Positions 30,680-39,248 of a DNA stretch of 64,000 nt are shown piece after piece. Source of the DNA: Comamonadaceae bacterium (GTDB taxonomy: Bacteria > Pseudomonadota > Gammaproteobacteria > Burkholderiales > Burkholderiaceae_C). Both the position numbers and the translations under genes were made by a program. Within the stretch, counting starts at the first letter, position 1, and every line of letters begins with the position of its first letter. The stretch lies in assembly GCA_027486555.1 (NCBI GenBank), contig JAIXOX010000140.1:62001-126000 (forward strand), read 5' to 3'. The notes beneath the pieces are model-generated. The model was not told the DNA's origin, did not search any database, and worked only from the letters and a program-made list of their open reading frames with translations.

Positions 30680-31147
30680 TCAGACGGTTTGCGCTGAACG
30701 CCACTGAGCAATCAACTGGTGCAAGCCCTCTTGGACTGAACTGTTCTTGATGTTTTCACGCAAGATGGTGTCGCTGAGCAATTCGGCGATTTCGGAAAGA
30801 ATTTCGAGGTGTTTTTGGGTGGCCGCTTCTGGCACCAACAAAAAAATCAGCAAGTTAACAGGCTGCTCATCTGGCGCATCAAAACCTATTGGCTGGACCA
30901 GCCGAAAGACGGCCGCCATGGGGGACTTGAGACCCTTGATCCGACCGTGTGGAATGGCCACGCCATGGCCCAATCCGGTGGAGCCCAGGCGTTCACGCGC
31001 AAACAAGCTGTCAGTGACCAGCGCGCGAGACAACCCATGCAGGTTCTCAAAGAGAAGTCCGGCTTCTTCAAATGCACGTTTCTTGCTGGTGGCGTCCACC
31101 CCGACAAGAACTTGGGCAACAGGCAATATGGAGGAAAGGCGATTCAT
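30680..31147 (-). CDS. ptsN: PTS IIA-like nitrogen regulatory protein PtsN
   Basis: Phospho-carrier EIIA(Ntr), 155 residues from ATG 31147, with the phosphorylated His in [13 protein letters not shown] near residue 66. It regulates, among other things, potassium transport and stress responses; kup is in the same window but 11 kb away. Placed between hpf and hprK, its conserved position. The track start at 31192 adds 15 unlikely residues. Confidence 0.94.
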   Translation of the reverse strand: MNRLSSILPVAQVLVGVDATSKKRAFEEAGLLFENLHGLSRALVTDSLFARERLGSTGLGHGVAIPHGRIKGLKSPMAAVFRLVQPIGFDAPDEQPVNLLIFLLVPEAATQKHLEILSEIAELLSDTILRENIKNSSVQEGLHQLIAQWRSAQTV

Positions 31148-31253
31148 GGTCGAGGCCGGATTATGCACCTGTTCAGTCTTGATGGACGGCACCCGACGTG
31201 TCGCCGCGGTGTCTGAACCGGCATATCCAGGTCAAAGTCCGTGTCAAAAAAAC

Positions 31254-31283
31254 AAAAAAGGCCGCTTGTAGCGGCCCTTTTTT
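31254..31283 (-). terminator. Intrinsic terminator of hpf
   Basis: On the minus strand GGCCGC/GCGGCC arms around TACAA are followed by TTTTTTG, 15 bases after the hpf stop. The plus strand also shows a T-run, so it could work both ways. It separates hpf from ptsN, implying a separate promoter for ptsN-hprK or partial read-through. Confidence 0.8.
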
Positions 31284-31297
31284 GGCTCAAACCAGAC

Positions 31298-31627
31298 TTA
31301 CATCATGCGTTTAGGTGCACTGTGGTGGTGGTCCGTGATGCGGTCCTTGTGCTTGACCACTTGTCGGTCCAACTTGTCCACCAGTTCATCAACGGCTGCA
31401 TAAAGATCTTCGTGAGCACTTTCTGCGAACAGGTCGTTGCCTTTGACGTGGATGTTGCACTCTGCGCGCTGGCGCTTTTCCTTTTCCTTCATCTTTTCGA
31501 CGGTCAGCAGCACTTTGACATCGACCACCTGATCAAAATGTCGGGTGATGCGGTCAAGTTTCCCCGTGACGTACTGGCGCAAAGCCGGGGTCACTTCTAA
31601 ATGATGCCCGCTGATGGTTAAATTCAT
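31298..31627 (-). CDS. hpf: Ribosome hibernation promoting factor
   Basis: Short HPF/YfiA protein of 109 residues that binds the 30S decoding region and supports 100S dimer formation in stationary phase. Recognised from [20 protein letters not shown] and the [15 protein letters not shown] and [17 protein letters not shown] blocks. A strong AAGGAGG ribosome site precedes ATG 31627. Usually rpoN lies directly upstream; here there is a 246-base gap and then an MFS gene. Confidence 0.95.
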   Translation of the reverse strand: MNLTISGHHLEVTPALRQYVTGKLDRITRHFDQVVDVKVLLTVEKMKEKEKRQRAECNIHVKGNDLFAESAHEDLYAAVDELVDKLDRQVVKHKDRITDHHHSAPKRMM

Positions 31628-31873
31628 AATCGTCGCCTCCTTGGATTCAAGCTAGGGAAAGCCCCGTCGGTGTGGGGCCTTGAACCACCTTTTCGGGGTG
31701 CTTCAACCCCACTATGCGCGCCCAAAAATGGAAAAGCAATACGCCCACAACTAAACCTGTAAAGTCCGCCGCTTTTGTCCCCAACGTGCCGTTTCAGTGC
31801 TATCGTCCGGTTTGAAACCAAGTCTTGACTCAGCGTCAAGACGCCCTGCGCACATTCAAGTACGCCCTGCAAC

Positions 31874-33097
31874 TCAGCCCACAACCGGCGCAGGTGCCCC
31901 ATGCAGGCGCAAATGACCGGCCAGCCAGACGCTGAGCACACTGGCCAAAACCCCCAACAAGCCCGCCACCCAATACAAGGTGAGCTGTCCTTGCGCATCG
32001 CGCCCGATGATCAACCCCGCCACCAGCGCTGCCAGGCCCATCGAGGCCGATTGCACAGCCGAGTTCAGGGTCATGAAGGTGCCGCGCAAACGGGGCTCGA
32101 CTGCTGAAGAAATCATCGCCATGCCGGGAATCATGCGTCCGCTCATCACCGTGAACAACAAGGTGGAGATGACCAACAAGCCCCACAGAGGCAGCCCTTG
32201 CGAGAGTGTGGTGGCCATCAAGGGAACCGTCACCGCCAAAGCCAGGCGCTGGAACATCTTGACCTTGCCCACCTGGTCGGTCAAGCGACCAAAAACCCGC
32301 GCGCTGAGCAAAGTGGCCACTCCCCCGCACAGGTAAATCCATGGCACTTCTGAGGCGTGCATGCCCGCATTGGACTGCAGGTAAATGGTGATGTAAGGAA
32401 TGACGCTGAAAGCTGCGAACATCATCAGGCCCGACACCGCAAAAGCCTTGAGGTGATTGGGTTCGGCCACAACTTGGCCGATGCCGCGCCACACACTCAC
32501 CCGCTCGGGGTGGTGCAAGTGCGCATCCAAGCGGGGCAAGGTTTGCCAGGCCCCCAGCGCCAACAGACCCACCAGCACAGCGATACCGACAAAAGGTGCA
32601 TGCCAGTTGAAATGCGCTGCCAAAAACAGACCCAGTGGCACACCCGCCACGGTGGACACAGAAAAGGAAGTCATCACCACGCTCATGGCACGGCCCCGGC
32701 GCTCGAAGGGGATCACATCGGCCACGATGGTCTGGGACAGGGCCGACAAAACCCCGCCAAACAAGCCTGCAGCCACACGCGCCACCATCAACCAGACGTA
32801 GTCGGGGGCAAAGGCGCAAGCGAGCGTGGCCAAACCGAACAGGGTGTACATGCCAAGCAGCAACTGCTTGCGGCCGAAACGGTCAATGTAGGTGGCCGCC
32901 ATCAAACCCGAAAAGCCGGCCGACAAGGTGTAGGCCGAGACCAACAAGCCAAATTGGGCGTTGCTGATGCCAAACAAGGCCGTGAACTGTGGCCCCAGCG
33001 GCATCATGATCATGAAGTCGAGGATGTGGGTGAACTGGATACCGGCCAGCGTCAAGAGCAACCAGCGCTCGCGCTGTGGGGTCAGTTGAGGGATCAT
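31874..33097 (-). CDS. MFS transporter (DHA1-type)
   Basis: Major facilitator of 407 residues with about 12 membrane segments and the inter-helix motif YIDRFGRKQLLLGMY near residue 70. Loop lengths and the N-terminal FTHILDFMIMMPLGPQF block are typical of DHA1 drug/arabinose-type exporters. Substrate unknown. ATG 33097 is chosen over 33118. It is divergent from the patatin gene, and no regulator is adjacent. Confidence 0.85.
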   Translation of the reverse strand: MIPQLTPQRERWLLLTLAGIQFTHILDFMIMMPLGPQFTALFGISNAQFGLLVSAYTLSAGFSGLMAATYIDRFGRKQLLLGMYTLFGLATLACAFAPDYVWLMVARVAAGLFGGVLSALSQTIVADVIPFERRGRAMSVVMTSFSVSTVAGVPLGLFLAAHFNWHAPFVGIAVLVGLLALGAWQTLPRLDAHLHHPERVSVWRGIGQVVAEPNHLKAFAVSGLMMFAAFSVIPYITIYLQSNAGMHASEVPWIYLCGGVATLLSARVFGRLTDQVGKVKMFQRLALAVTVPLMATTLSQGLPLWGLLVISTLLFTVMSGRMIPGMAMISSAVEPRLRGTFMTLNSAVQSASMGLAALVAGLIIGRDAQGQLTLYWVAGLLGVLASVLSVWLAGHLRLHGAPAPVVG

Positions 33098-33189
33098 GAA
33101 ACAATGCCGGTAAATCACCTGAATTTAACACCCATCCACCCGCTGGCCTTCGCCTCCTTTTGTAGCCTTGATCACCCGCCCATGTTGCC

Positions 33190-34440
33190 ATGCCCATTGA
33201 CAACTTGACCGCCCAACCACTTTCGCCGCTTGTCCATTTAACGCCCACACGTCCAGACCCACTCAAGCCAGCCCATGTCAATGGCTTGGTCCTCATGGGG
33301 GGTGGCGCGCGCACGGCTTACCAAGCGGGTGCTTTGCAGGCGATTGGCCAACTGCTTGACCGGCAAGAAACAAAACTTCAAAGTTTCCCGTTCCAGGTCT
33401 TGGCGGGAACATCGGCTGGGGCTTTGAACGCCACATTCCTGGCCAGCAAGGCCTTGGATGGCCTGACCGGTCTGAACGATTTGGCGAATTTTTGGGCCCA
33501 TATTCGAACCAGCGACGTCTACCACTTGCCACAAACCCCTTTGGACAAATTCAGCCGCTGGGCGACTGCGCTGGGCTTGCTCAGCTCGGCACGCGCACAT
33601 GCCGCCGCCATGGACAATCTGGCCCTGGTGAACACCCTGCACCGGGCCATTGCATTGGAGCGAATCGACCAAGCTCTGCAAAAAGGGGTGCTGCAAGCCT
33701 TGGCCGTCACGGCTTCGAGCTATTCCAGCGGTGTGCACTGGACTTTTTGCCAAACCCGCGATGGCCAACCCATCCCGTGGAGCCGTCCCGGCAGGCGGGC
33801 AGAGCAGCAGCCCATCACCATTGAGCACCTGATGGCATCGAGCGCCATTCCTTTCATCTTTCCATCCACCCCCCTGTGGGTGGACGGCGGTATGGAATTT
33901 TTTGGGGATGGCGCCATGCGCCAGATTTCACCTTTGTCGGCGGCCATGCACCTGGGCGCTGACCGGATTTTGGCCATTGGCGTGAGCCAGCCCCAAAAAG
34001 GTGGATCAGAGATGGCGACACAAACCCGAGGCCGCCCGTCGCTGGGCACCATCGCAGGGCATGCCATGAACAGTGTGTTCCACGACACACTGGAGGCCGA
34101 TGTGGAACAAATCATCCACATCAACCAGACGCTGCGCGTTTTACCTGACGCCTTGAGGGCACAGTTGCCTCTGCGTGCGGTCGATGTTTTGACCTTGCAA
34201 CCCAGTGCCTCGCTGGATGACTTGGCCCAAAAGTTTGCCCACACACTGCCCAGACCCATTCTTCGGGTGCTGCAAGGCTTGGGAGCACTTCGCGGCAGCG
34301 GTGCGGCATTGGCGAGTTATTTGCTATTTGAGTCGGAGTTCGTTGGTGCACTCATGGCCTTGGGCCGGGCAGACGTCTCGGCTCGAGCCGAGGAAATCGT
34401 GACTTTTTTAAATCCGGCACCGTACCATCCGGTGCGATAA
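33190..34440 (+). CDS. Patatin-like phospholipase family protein
   Basis: Cytosolic or membrane-associated lipid acyl hydrolase of 416 residues. The oxyanion loop is LVLMGGGARTAYQAGAL (about 35-50), the nucleophile elbow is GTSAG near 78, and the catalytic Asp lies in FGDGAMRQ near 240, so the Ser-Asp dyad looks complete. The C-terminal third is helical (LLFESEFVGALMALG). In Burkholderiales these proteins are annotated only as patatin family; the substrate is unknown. Confidence 0.87.
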   Translation: MPIDNLTAQPLSPLVHLTPTRPDPLKPAHVNGLVLMGGGARTAYQAGALQAIGQLLDRQETKLQSFPFQVLAGTSAGALNATFLASKALDGLTGLNDLANFWAHIRTSDVYHLPQTPLDKFSRWATALGLLSSARAHAAAMDNLALVNTLHRAIALERIDQALQKGVLQALAVTASSYSSGVHWTFCQTRDGQPIPWSRPGRRAEQQPITIEHLMASSAIPFIFPSTPLWVDGGMEFFGDGAMRQISPLSAAMHLGADRILAIGVSQPQKGGSEMATQTRGRPSLGTIAGHAMNSVFHDTLEADVEQIIHINQTLRVLPDALRAQLPLRAVDVLTLQPSASLDDLAQKFAHTLPRPILRVLQGLGALRGSGAALASYLLFESEFVGALMALGRADVSARAEEIVTFLNPAPYHPVR

Positions 34441-34464
34441 TCTGCCGATTAATTCTGGAAAAAG

Positions 34465-34494
34465 ATGGCCATGGAAACTACCCCGAGTCGGTAG
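34465..34494 (+). promoter_or_regulatory. Possible upstream leader ORF of corA (MAMETTPSR)
   Basis: ATG 34465 preceded by TGGAAAAAG opens a nine-codon frame that stops at TAG 34492-34494, exactly at the left base of the corA leader hairpin. Leader peptides before Mg2+ transporter genes are known (mgtL, corL in Salmonella). Here the coupling is inferred only from position. Confidence 0.25.
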
Positions 34495-34535
34495 CTTTCG
34501 AACGCGCTGAGCACCCTGCCCATCGTTCGAAAGCT
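34493..34535 (+). promoter_or_regulatory. Perfect 12-base inverted repeat in the corA leader
   Basis: AGCTTTCGAACG (34493-34504) and CGTTCGAAAGCT (34524-34535) are perfectly complementary around a 19-base loop, 60 bases upstream of the corA ATG. No T-run follows, so it is not an ordinary terminator for the patatin gene. Candidate RNA regulatory hairpin or protein operator. Confidence 0.5.
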
Positions 34536-34595
34536 GCAAAAACCCCTTCGCCGCCCCTTTGAACTTTTGGCACTTGGCCATTTTTCGGATTCGCC

Positions 34596-35582
34596 ATGCT
34601 CAACATTTTCACCCTCGTCAACGGCCGACTCTTCCAGGAAGAAATCGAGTCGCTCGAAGAACTCTCCCGCTTCCAGCCCATCTGGGTTGACCTGGAGTCG
34701 CCCACGACGGAAGAAAAGCGCTGGATCAAACAGTACTTCGGCCTGTCCATCCCCGAAGACGCGATGGACGAGGACATCGAAGAATCCGCGCGCTTTTACG
34801 AGGAAGACAACGGCGAACTGCACATCCGTTCGGACTTTTTGATTGCCGACGATGACGAGCCCCGCACCGTGCGCTGCGCTTTTATCCTGAACCAGCACAA
34901 CGCCGACCTGAAAAGCCAAGGCGTGCTGTTTTCCATCCACGACGAAGACGTGCCGGTGTTTCGCCTTTTGCGCATGCGCGCACGGCGGGCACCCGGGCTG
35001 ATCGAAGACGCCAAGGAAGTGTTGCTCAAACTGTTTGATGCCGACGCCGAATACTCAGCCGACACGCTCGAAGGCATTTACGACCAGCTCGAAAAAGTGG
35101 GCAATACCGTGCTGTCTGGCGATGTGACCGATGCCATGGCCAGTGAAGTGCTGGGCGCGATTGCACGGCAAGAGGACATGAATGGTCGCATCCGTCGCAA
35201 CGTGATGGACACGCGCCGCGCCCTGAGCTTCATGATGCGCTCCAAAATGCTCAACGCCGACCAGTTTGAAGACGCACGCCAGATCATGCGCGACATCGAC
35301 TCGCTCGACTCCCACACCGCGTTTTTGTTCGACAAAATCAACTTCTTGATGGACGCCACCGTCGGTTTCATCAACATCAACCAGAACAAGATCATCAAAA
35401 TCTTCTCGGTGGCCAGCGTGGCGCTGCTGCCGCCGACCTTGATCGCCAGCTTGTACGGCATGAACTTCCAGCACATGCCTGAACTGTCCCAAAAATGGGG
35501 TTACCCCTACGCTTTGATCTTGATGATCGCCAGCGCCGTGGTGCCCATGTGGTATTTCCGCAGGCGCGGTTGGCTCCAATAA
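34596..35582 (+). CDS. corA: CorA magnesium/cobalt transporter
   Basis: Pentameric Mg2+ channel of the inner membrane, 328 residues: a long cytoplasmic funnel domain followed by two C-terminal TM helices, with the selectivity-filter motif YGMNFQHMPEL between them, as in E. coli CorA. The 155-base leader after the patatin gene contains a strong inverted repeat and a possible short ORF. Confidence 0.94.
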   Translation: MLNIFTLVNGRLFQEEIESLEELSRFQPIWVDLESPTTEEKRWIKQYFGLSIPEDAMDEDIEESARFYEEDNGELHIRSDFLIADDDEPRTVRCAFILNQHNADLKSQGVLFSIHDEDVPVFRLLRMRARRAPGLIEDAKEVLLKLFDADAEYSADTLEGIYDQLEKVGNTVLSGDVTDAMASEVLGAIARQEDMNGRIRRNVMDTRRALSFMMRSKMLNADQFEDARQIMRDIDSLDSHTAFLFDKINFLMDATVGFININQNKIIKIFSVASVALLPPTLIASLYGMNFQHMPELSQKWGYPYALILMIASAVVPMWYFRRRGWLQ

Positions 35583-35589
35583 AACCCAC

Positions 35590-36351
35590 TCAAATGGGAG
35601 CGCGCTCGCGCAACCACTGCAACAAAATGGCCCGGCTGTAGCGGCTGGCCACCTCACAAATGAAGCGATTGAAATCGGTGTGGGCCGTGTCGTCTGCGCG
35701 GTCCGAGATGGTGCGAACAGCCGCAAACGGCACACCATAGTCCCAGCACACCTGCGCCACTGCCGCACCCTCCATCTCCACCGCCAAAGCCGCTGGCAGA
35801 GCCTCGCGAAGCGCTTGGCTTTCGGAGCTGGTCGCGACAAATCGGTCACCGCTGACGATCAAGCCTTGGTGTACCTTGGGCGAACTCAGTTGAAACTGGG
35901 CCAAGGTGTCAGGTCCCAAATGCTGCTCAGCCGCCTGCAGCACCTGCTGCGCGGCTTTGGCCAATTGCAGCGACAAAACGGCATCGACCTCAAAAAGAGC
36001 CCGACCATACAGCGGCACCTCGTGTCTGGGAAACAGTGGCGAGGCATCCATGTCGTGTTGCACAAAGCCATCGGCCACCACCACATCGCCCACCCGCACC
36101 CCAGAGCCCAGACCGCCCGCCACACCCGTGAAGACCAGCGCATCCACGCCAAAGCGCTCCAGCATCACCGTGGCGGTGGTGGCCGCCGCCACTTTGCCAA
36201 TGCGCGAGAGCACCGCCACGACCGCATGGCCTTGCCAGTGACCCACCCAAAAGTCGCGCCCCGCCACCACCACCCGCTGCTCATCGGGCATGTCAGCCAG
36301 CACAGCCGCCAACTCTTCATGCAGGGCACTCATGATGCCGATCACCGCCAT
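35590..36351 (-). CDS. mtnN: 5'-methylthioadenosine/S-adenosylhomocysteine nucleosidase family protein
   Basis: Nucleoside phosphorylase-fold enzyme that hydrolyses MTA/SAH, 253 residues. Motifs: IGIMSALHEEL at the start, FTGVAGGL, SGDRFV, the substrate-binding VEMEGAAVAQVC and the catalytic Asp in RTISDRADDTA. An AAGGA site precedes ATG 36351. It is convergent with corA and downstream of fadD behind a terminator. Some members of this fold act on futalosine or other nucleosides. Confidence 0.88.
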   Translation of the reverse strand: MAVIGIMSALHEELAAVLADMPDEQRVVVAGRDFWVGHWQGHAVVAVLSRIGKVAAATTATVMLERFGVDALVFTGVAGGLGSGVRVGDVVVADGFVQHDMDASPLFPRHEVPLYGRALFEVDAVLSLQLAKAAQQVLQAAEQHLGPDTLAQFQLSSPKVHQGLIVSGDRFVATSSESQALREALPAALAVEMEGAAVAQVCWDYGVPFAAVRTISDRADDTAHTDFNRFICEVASRYSRAILLQWLRERAPI

Positions 36352-36387
36352 GGCTCATCCTTTGTTCTGTACGCCAGAAATAGGCGT

Positions 36388-36421
36388 CAAATTGAAAACG
36401 GCCACAAGAGAACTTGTGGCC
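36388..36421 (-). terminator. Intrinsic terminator of fadD
   Basis: GGCCACAAG-AGAA-CTTGTGGCC is a perfect 9-base stem with a tetraloop, followed on the minus strand by GTTTTCAATTT. It starts 38 bases past the fadD stop. Confidence 0.8.
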
Positions 36422-36459
36422 GCCAAACTCAGCCCCGACGCATCCGGGGCAGCGCAACA

Positions 36460-38142
36460 TCAAGCTTTATCGCGCAACTCACGCCGCAAGATTTTGCCCA
36501 CAGGCGTTTTGGGCAACTCGGCGCGGAACTCGATCACCCGAGGCTGCTTGTAAGCGGTCATGTTCTCACGGCAATAGGCCATGATTTGCTCGGCAGTCAC
36601 TGCAGGGTCTTTCTTAACCACCACCAGCTTCACAGTCTCACCGGTTTTCTCATCGGGCACACCAATGGCCGCGCATTCCAGCACACCCGGACACGCCGAA
36701 GCGACTTCCTCGACCTCGTTGGGGTAGACGTTGAAACCACTGACCAGGATCATGTCTTTCTTGCGGTCAACGATTTTGAAGAATCCCCGCGCATCCACAG
36801 TGCCAACATCACCAGATTTGAAGTACCCATCGGCCGTCATGACCTTGGCGGTCTCGTCAGGGCGCTGCCAATAACCGGCCATCACTTGCGGGCCTTTGAT
36901 GGCGATCTCGCCGGGCTGACCCACTTCGGTCACTTCCTGTCCGTCGTCGTCCAGCAGCTTCATCCAGGTCCCGGGCAAGGGCACGCCGATGGTGCCGGTG
37001 AACTCGGTGCTGGTGGTCGGATTGCAACTGGCCGATGGGCTGGTTTCAGACAAACCATAACCTTCGCAAATGGGGCAGCCGGTTTTTTCCAGCCAGAGCT
37101 TGGCCACGTTGGGCGTGACAGCCGTGCCACCGCCCAAAGACACTTTCAGGTTGGACCAGTTGACCGTGTTGAAATCCGGGTGGTTGGCCAAACCATTGAA
37201 CAAGGTGTTCACGGCCGGGAAGCTGTGGAAGGTGTGCTTGGACAACTCCTTGAGCACAGCTGGCAGATCACGCGGATTGGGAATCAGGATGGTCTGGCCG
37301 CCCATGCGCAGGCCCAGCATCATGTTCACCGTGAAAGCGAAGATGTGGTACAGCGGCAAAGCACACACACTGGTGGGCTGCTCGCCTGCCGGGATGCGCT
37401 TCATGACGGGCGCATTCCAGGCCTCAGACTGCAAAACGTTGGCAATGACGTTGCTGTGCAGCAGAACCGCACCTTTGGACACGCCGGTGGTGCCGCCTGT
37501 GTACTGCAGCACGGCGATGTCATCGGCCGTCAACTCGGGCTTGCGAAAGGCTTGTTGACGCCCTTTGGACAAGGCGTCATTGAAGCGCACCGCTTGGGGC
37601 AGGCTAAAGGCCGGGACCATTTTCTTGACCTTGCGCACCACGTAATTGACCAAGCCGCCCTTGAGCAGGCCCAGCCGGTCACCCATGGCCGCCAAAATCA
37701 CATGCTGCACCGGCGTTTGCGCGATGCACTTTTCGAGGGTGGCGGCAAAATTCTCGATGATGACAATCGCCTTGGCCCCCGAGTCCTTGAGTTGGTGCTC
37801 CAGTTCACGGGCGGTGTACAGCGGGTTGACATTGACCACCACCAAACCGGCCCGCAAAATGGCCGCCACCGCCACCGGGTACTGCGGCACATTGGGCATC
37901 ATGACCGCAACGCGATCGCCTTTGCTGAGGCCCAACGATTGCAAGTAAGCCGCAAGCCCCAAGCTTTCCTGGTCGGTTTGGGCAAAGCTCAAATCCTTGC
38001 CCATGAAGCTGTAAGCAGTGCGATCGGCGTATTTGGTAAAACTCTCTTCGAGCAAGCCCACCAGCGAGGTGTATTGGCTGGGATCGATGTCAGCGGGTAC
38101 GCCTTCGGGGTAACTCTTGAGCCAAACGGGATTCAGGTTCAT
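36460..38142 (-). CDS. fadD: Long-chain fatty acid-CoA ligase
   Basis: ATP-dependent acyl-CoA synthetase, 560 residues. The P-loop-like motif QYTGGTTGVSKGAVL lies near residue 205, the adenylate motif EGYGLSETSP near 350, the DGYFKSGDVGTVD hinge near 430, and the C-terminal lysine in TPVGKILRRELR. AGGAGG precedes ATG 38142. The substrate could be medium- to long-chain fatty acids; there is no other beta-oxidation gene beside it. Confidence 0.92.
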   Translation of the reverse strand: MNLNPVWLKSYPEGVPADIDPSQYTSLVGLLEESFTKYADRTAYSFMGKDLSFAQTDQESLGLAAYLQSLGLSKGDRVAVMMPNVPQYPVAVAAILRAGLVVVNVNPLYTARELEHQLKDSGAKAIVIIENFAATLEKCIAQTPVQHVILAAMGDRLGLLKGGLVNYVVRKVKKMVPAFSLPQAVRFNDALSKGRQQAFRKPELTADDIAVLQYTGGTTGVSKGAVLLHSNVIANVLQSEAWNAPVMKRIPAGEQPTSVCALPLYHIFAFTVNMMLGLRMGGQTILIPNPRDLPAVLKELSKHTFHSFPAVNTLFNGLANHPDFNTVNWSNLKVSLGGGTAVTPNVAKLWLEKTGCPICEGYGLSETSPSASCNPTTSTEFTGTIGVPLPGTWMKLLDDDGQEVTEVGQPGEIAIKGPQVMAGYWQRPDETAKVMTADGYFKSGDVGTVDARGFFKIVDRKKDMILVSGFNVYPNEVEEVASACPGVLECAAIGVPDEKTGETVKLVVVKKDPAVTAEQIMAYCRENMTAYKQPRVIEFRAELPKTPVGKILRRELRDKA

Positions 38143-38231
38143 GTGGGGTCCTCCTGAGGTCAGTCTACCGCACTACTGACTTCAAACTGACTCTTGCTCA
38201 TTCTGGATTTCCCGTGGTTTACAAGCAAAGG

Positions 38232-39110
38232 CTACGCCCTGCTGACTCCACACTTTGCACGATGAAAAAACCATGCATAAAAGACCCATGAGCTCACCAC
38301 AACGGACACCCATGAAAAGACTGGATCGTAGGCTTGTGTCGTGAACATGGCCGATGTGGGCAGTGGCGAATCCTTGTAGCTGAAAAACACAATCAGGAAA
38401 AAATTGTTGGCGGTGTGTGCCCCGATGGAAAGTTCCAGACCCGCGTCACGCAAAGCCACCAGCGCGAAAAACAAACCCATGGTGAAGTAAGTGACCACCA
38501 TGATCCACATGCCGTTCGCAGTCACTTCAGGGTTGACCAAATGAGGTAACGTGAACATCACACTGCTCAGGGACGCAGCCACCACAGGATGGCGGGAGAT
38601 ACGCCCGAAAGCCTGCAGCAAGTAGCCCCTGAAAAACAGCTCCTCTGCTGCGCACTGTAGGGGCGTCAAGAGCAGGGCCAACATGAAAAACAGCAGCCAG
38701 CGTTGGGCATCAAAAGTCCAAACGTATCGTCCAGGAAAAAGCACACTTTCGATCCCCACAGAGCACAGCATGATCACGCCCCATACGGCCGCCCCCTGAA
38801 AAATCCGCCGCCAAGAGATGGCATGGCGGGTGGTGACCAAGGTGCGCCAGGGTCTGCGATGCCAAAACACGTGAAGCATCCAGGTGCCCAAAATCAAGAG
38901 CATGAAATCCACATGGGTCGCCACAAATTCGCTCACGTCGCCTAAAGACTGCTGCGACATCAGTGCTGAAATCACGATGCTGGCCACCAAGACCACCGTC
39001 TTAAGCACCAGAGCACCCAAGACATAGCGCCACCATCCGTTGCGCCCAAGGTCGGTGACCGAGAAAAAAACTGCGGAAGAAGACCGCAGTGTCGAAGTCT
39101 TGTGATCCAT
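38232..39110 (-). CDS. CPBP family intramembrane metalloprotease (CAAX prenyl protease 2/Abi type)
   Basis: Polytopic membrane protein of 292 residues with about seven to eight segments. The CPBP motifs are present: EELFFRG (EExxxR) near 155, FTLPH (FxxxH) near 184 and GAHTANN further on, so it should be an active glutamic/metallo-type intramembrane protease. Substrates are unknown; related proteins process prenylated peptides or confer bacteriocin immunity. The track start at 39128 is TTG; ATG 39110 is preferred. Its composition is somewhat less GC-rich than the flanking pnt genes. Confidence 0.85.
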   Translation of the reverse strand: MDHKTSTLRSSSAVFFSVTDLGRNGWWRYVLGALVLKTVVLVASIVISALMSQQSLGDVSEFVATHVDFMLLILGTWMLHVFWHRRPWRTLVTTRHAISWRRIFQGAAVWGVIMLCSVGIESVLFPGRYVWTFDAQRWLLFFMLALLLTPLQCAAEELFFRGYLLQAFGRISRHPVVAASLSSVMFTLPHLVNPEVTANGMWIMVVTYFTMGLFFALVALRDAGLELSIGAHTANNFFLIVFFSYKDSPLPTSAMFTTQAYDPVFSWVSVVVSSWVFYAWFFHRAKCGVSRA

Positions 39111-39204
39111 AAGACGGGTTTCAAACAAAAATCATGAAGTGCAACGCAACACATCCGAGCCAAGCCACACGCGAATCATTGCAGTTGTCGTGGCGTTGAT
39201 AGCA

Positions 39205-39229
39205 AAAAGGGGCCACAGGGGCCCCTTTT
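39205..39229 (-). terminator. Intrinsic terminator of pntAB
   Basis: AAAAGGGGCC and GGCCCCTTTT form a ten-pair stem around ACAGG, 20 bases after the pntB stop. The A- and T-runs make it symmetrical and possibly bidirectional. Confidence 0.8.
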
Positions 39230-39248
39230 CTCAAGTAAGACGGCAGCG

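Noticed and set aside
33280-33330. GGGART instead of GGGxRG in the patatin oxyanion loop as an anomaly
   Set aside because: As far as I recall this variant is normal for the betaproteobacterial subgroup, and the Ser-Asp dyad is intact, so it is not treated as a finding.
35680-38157. 825-codon plus-strand ORF opposite mtnN and fadD
   Set aside because: It is antisense to two well-recognised genes, His/Gln/Arg-rich and without family features; long antisense frames are common at this GC.
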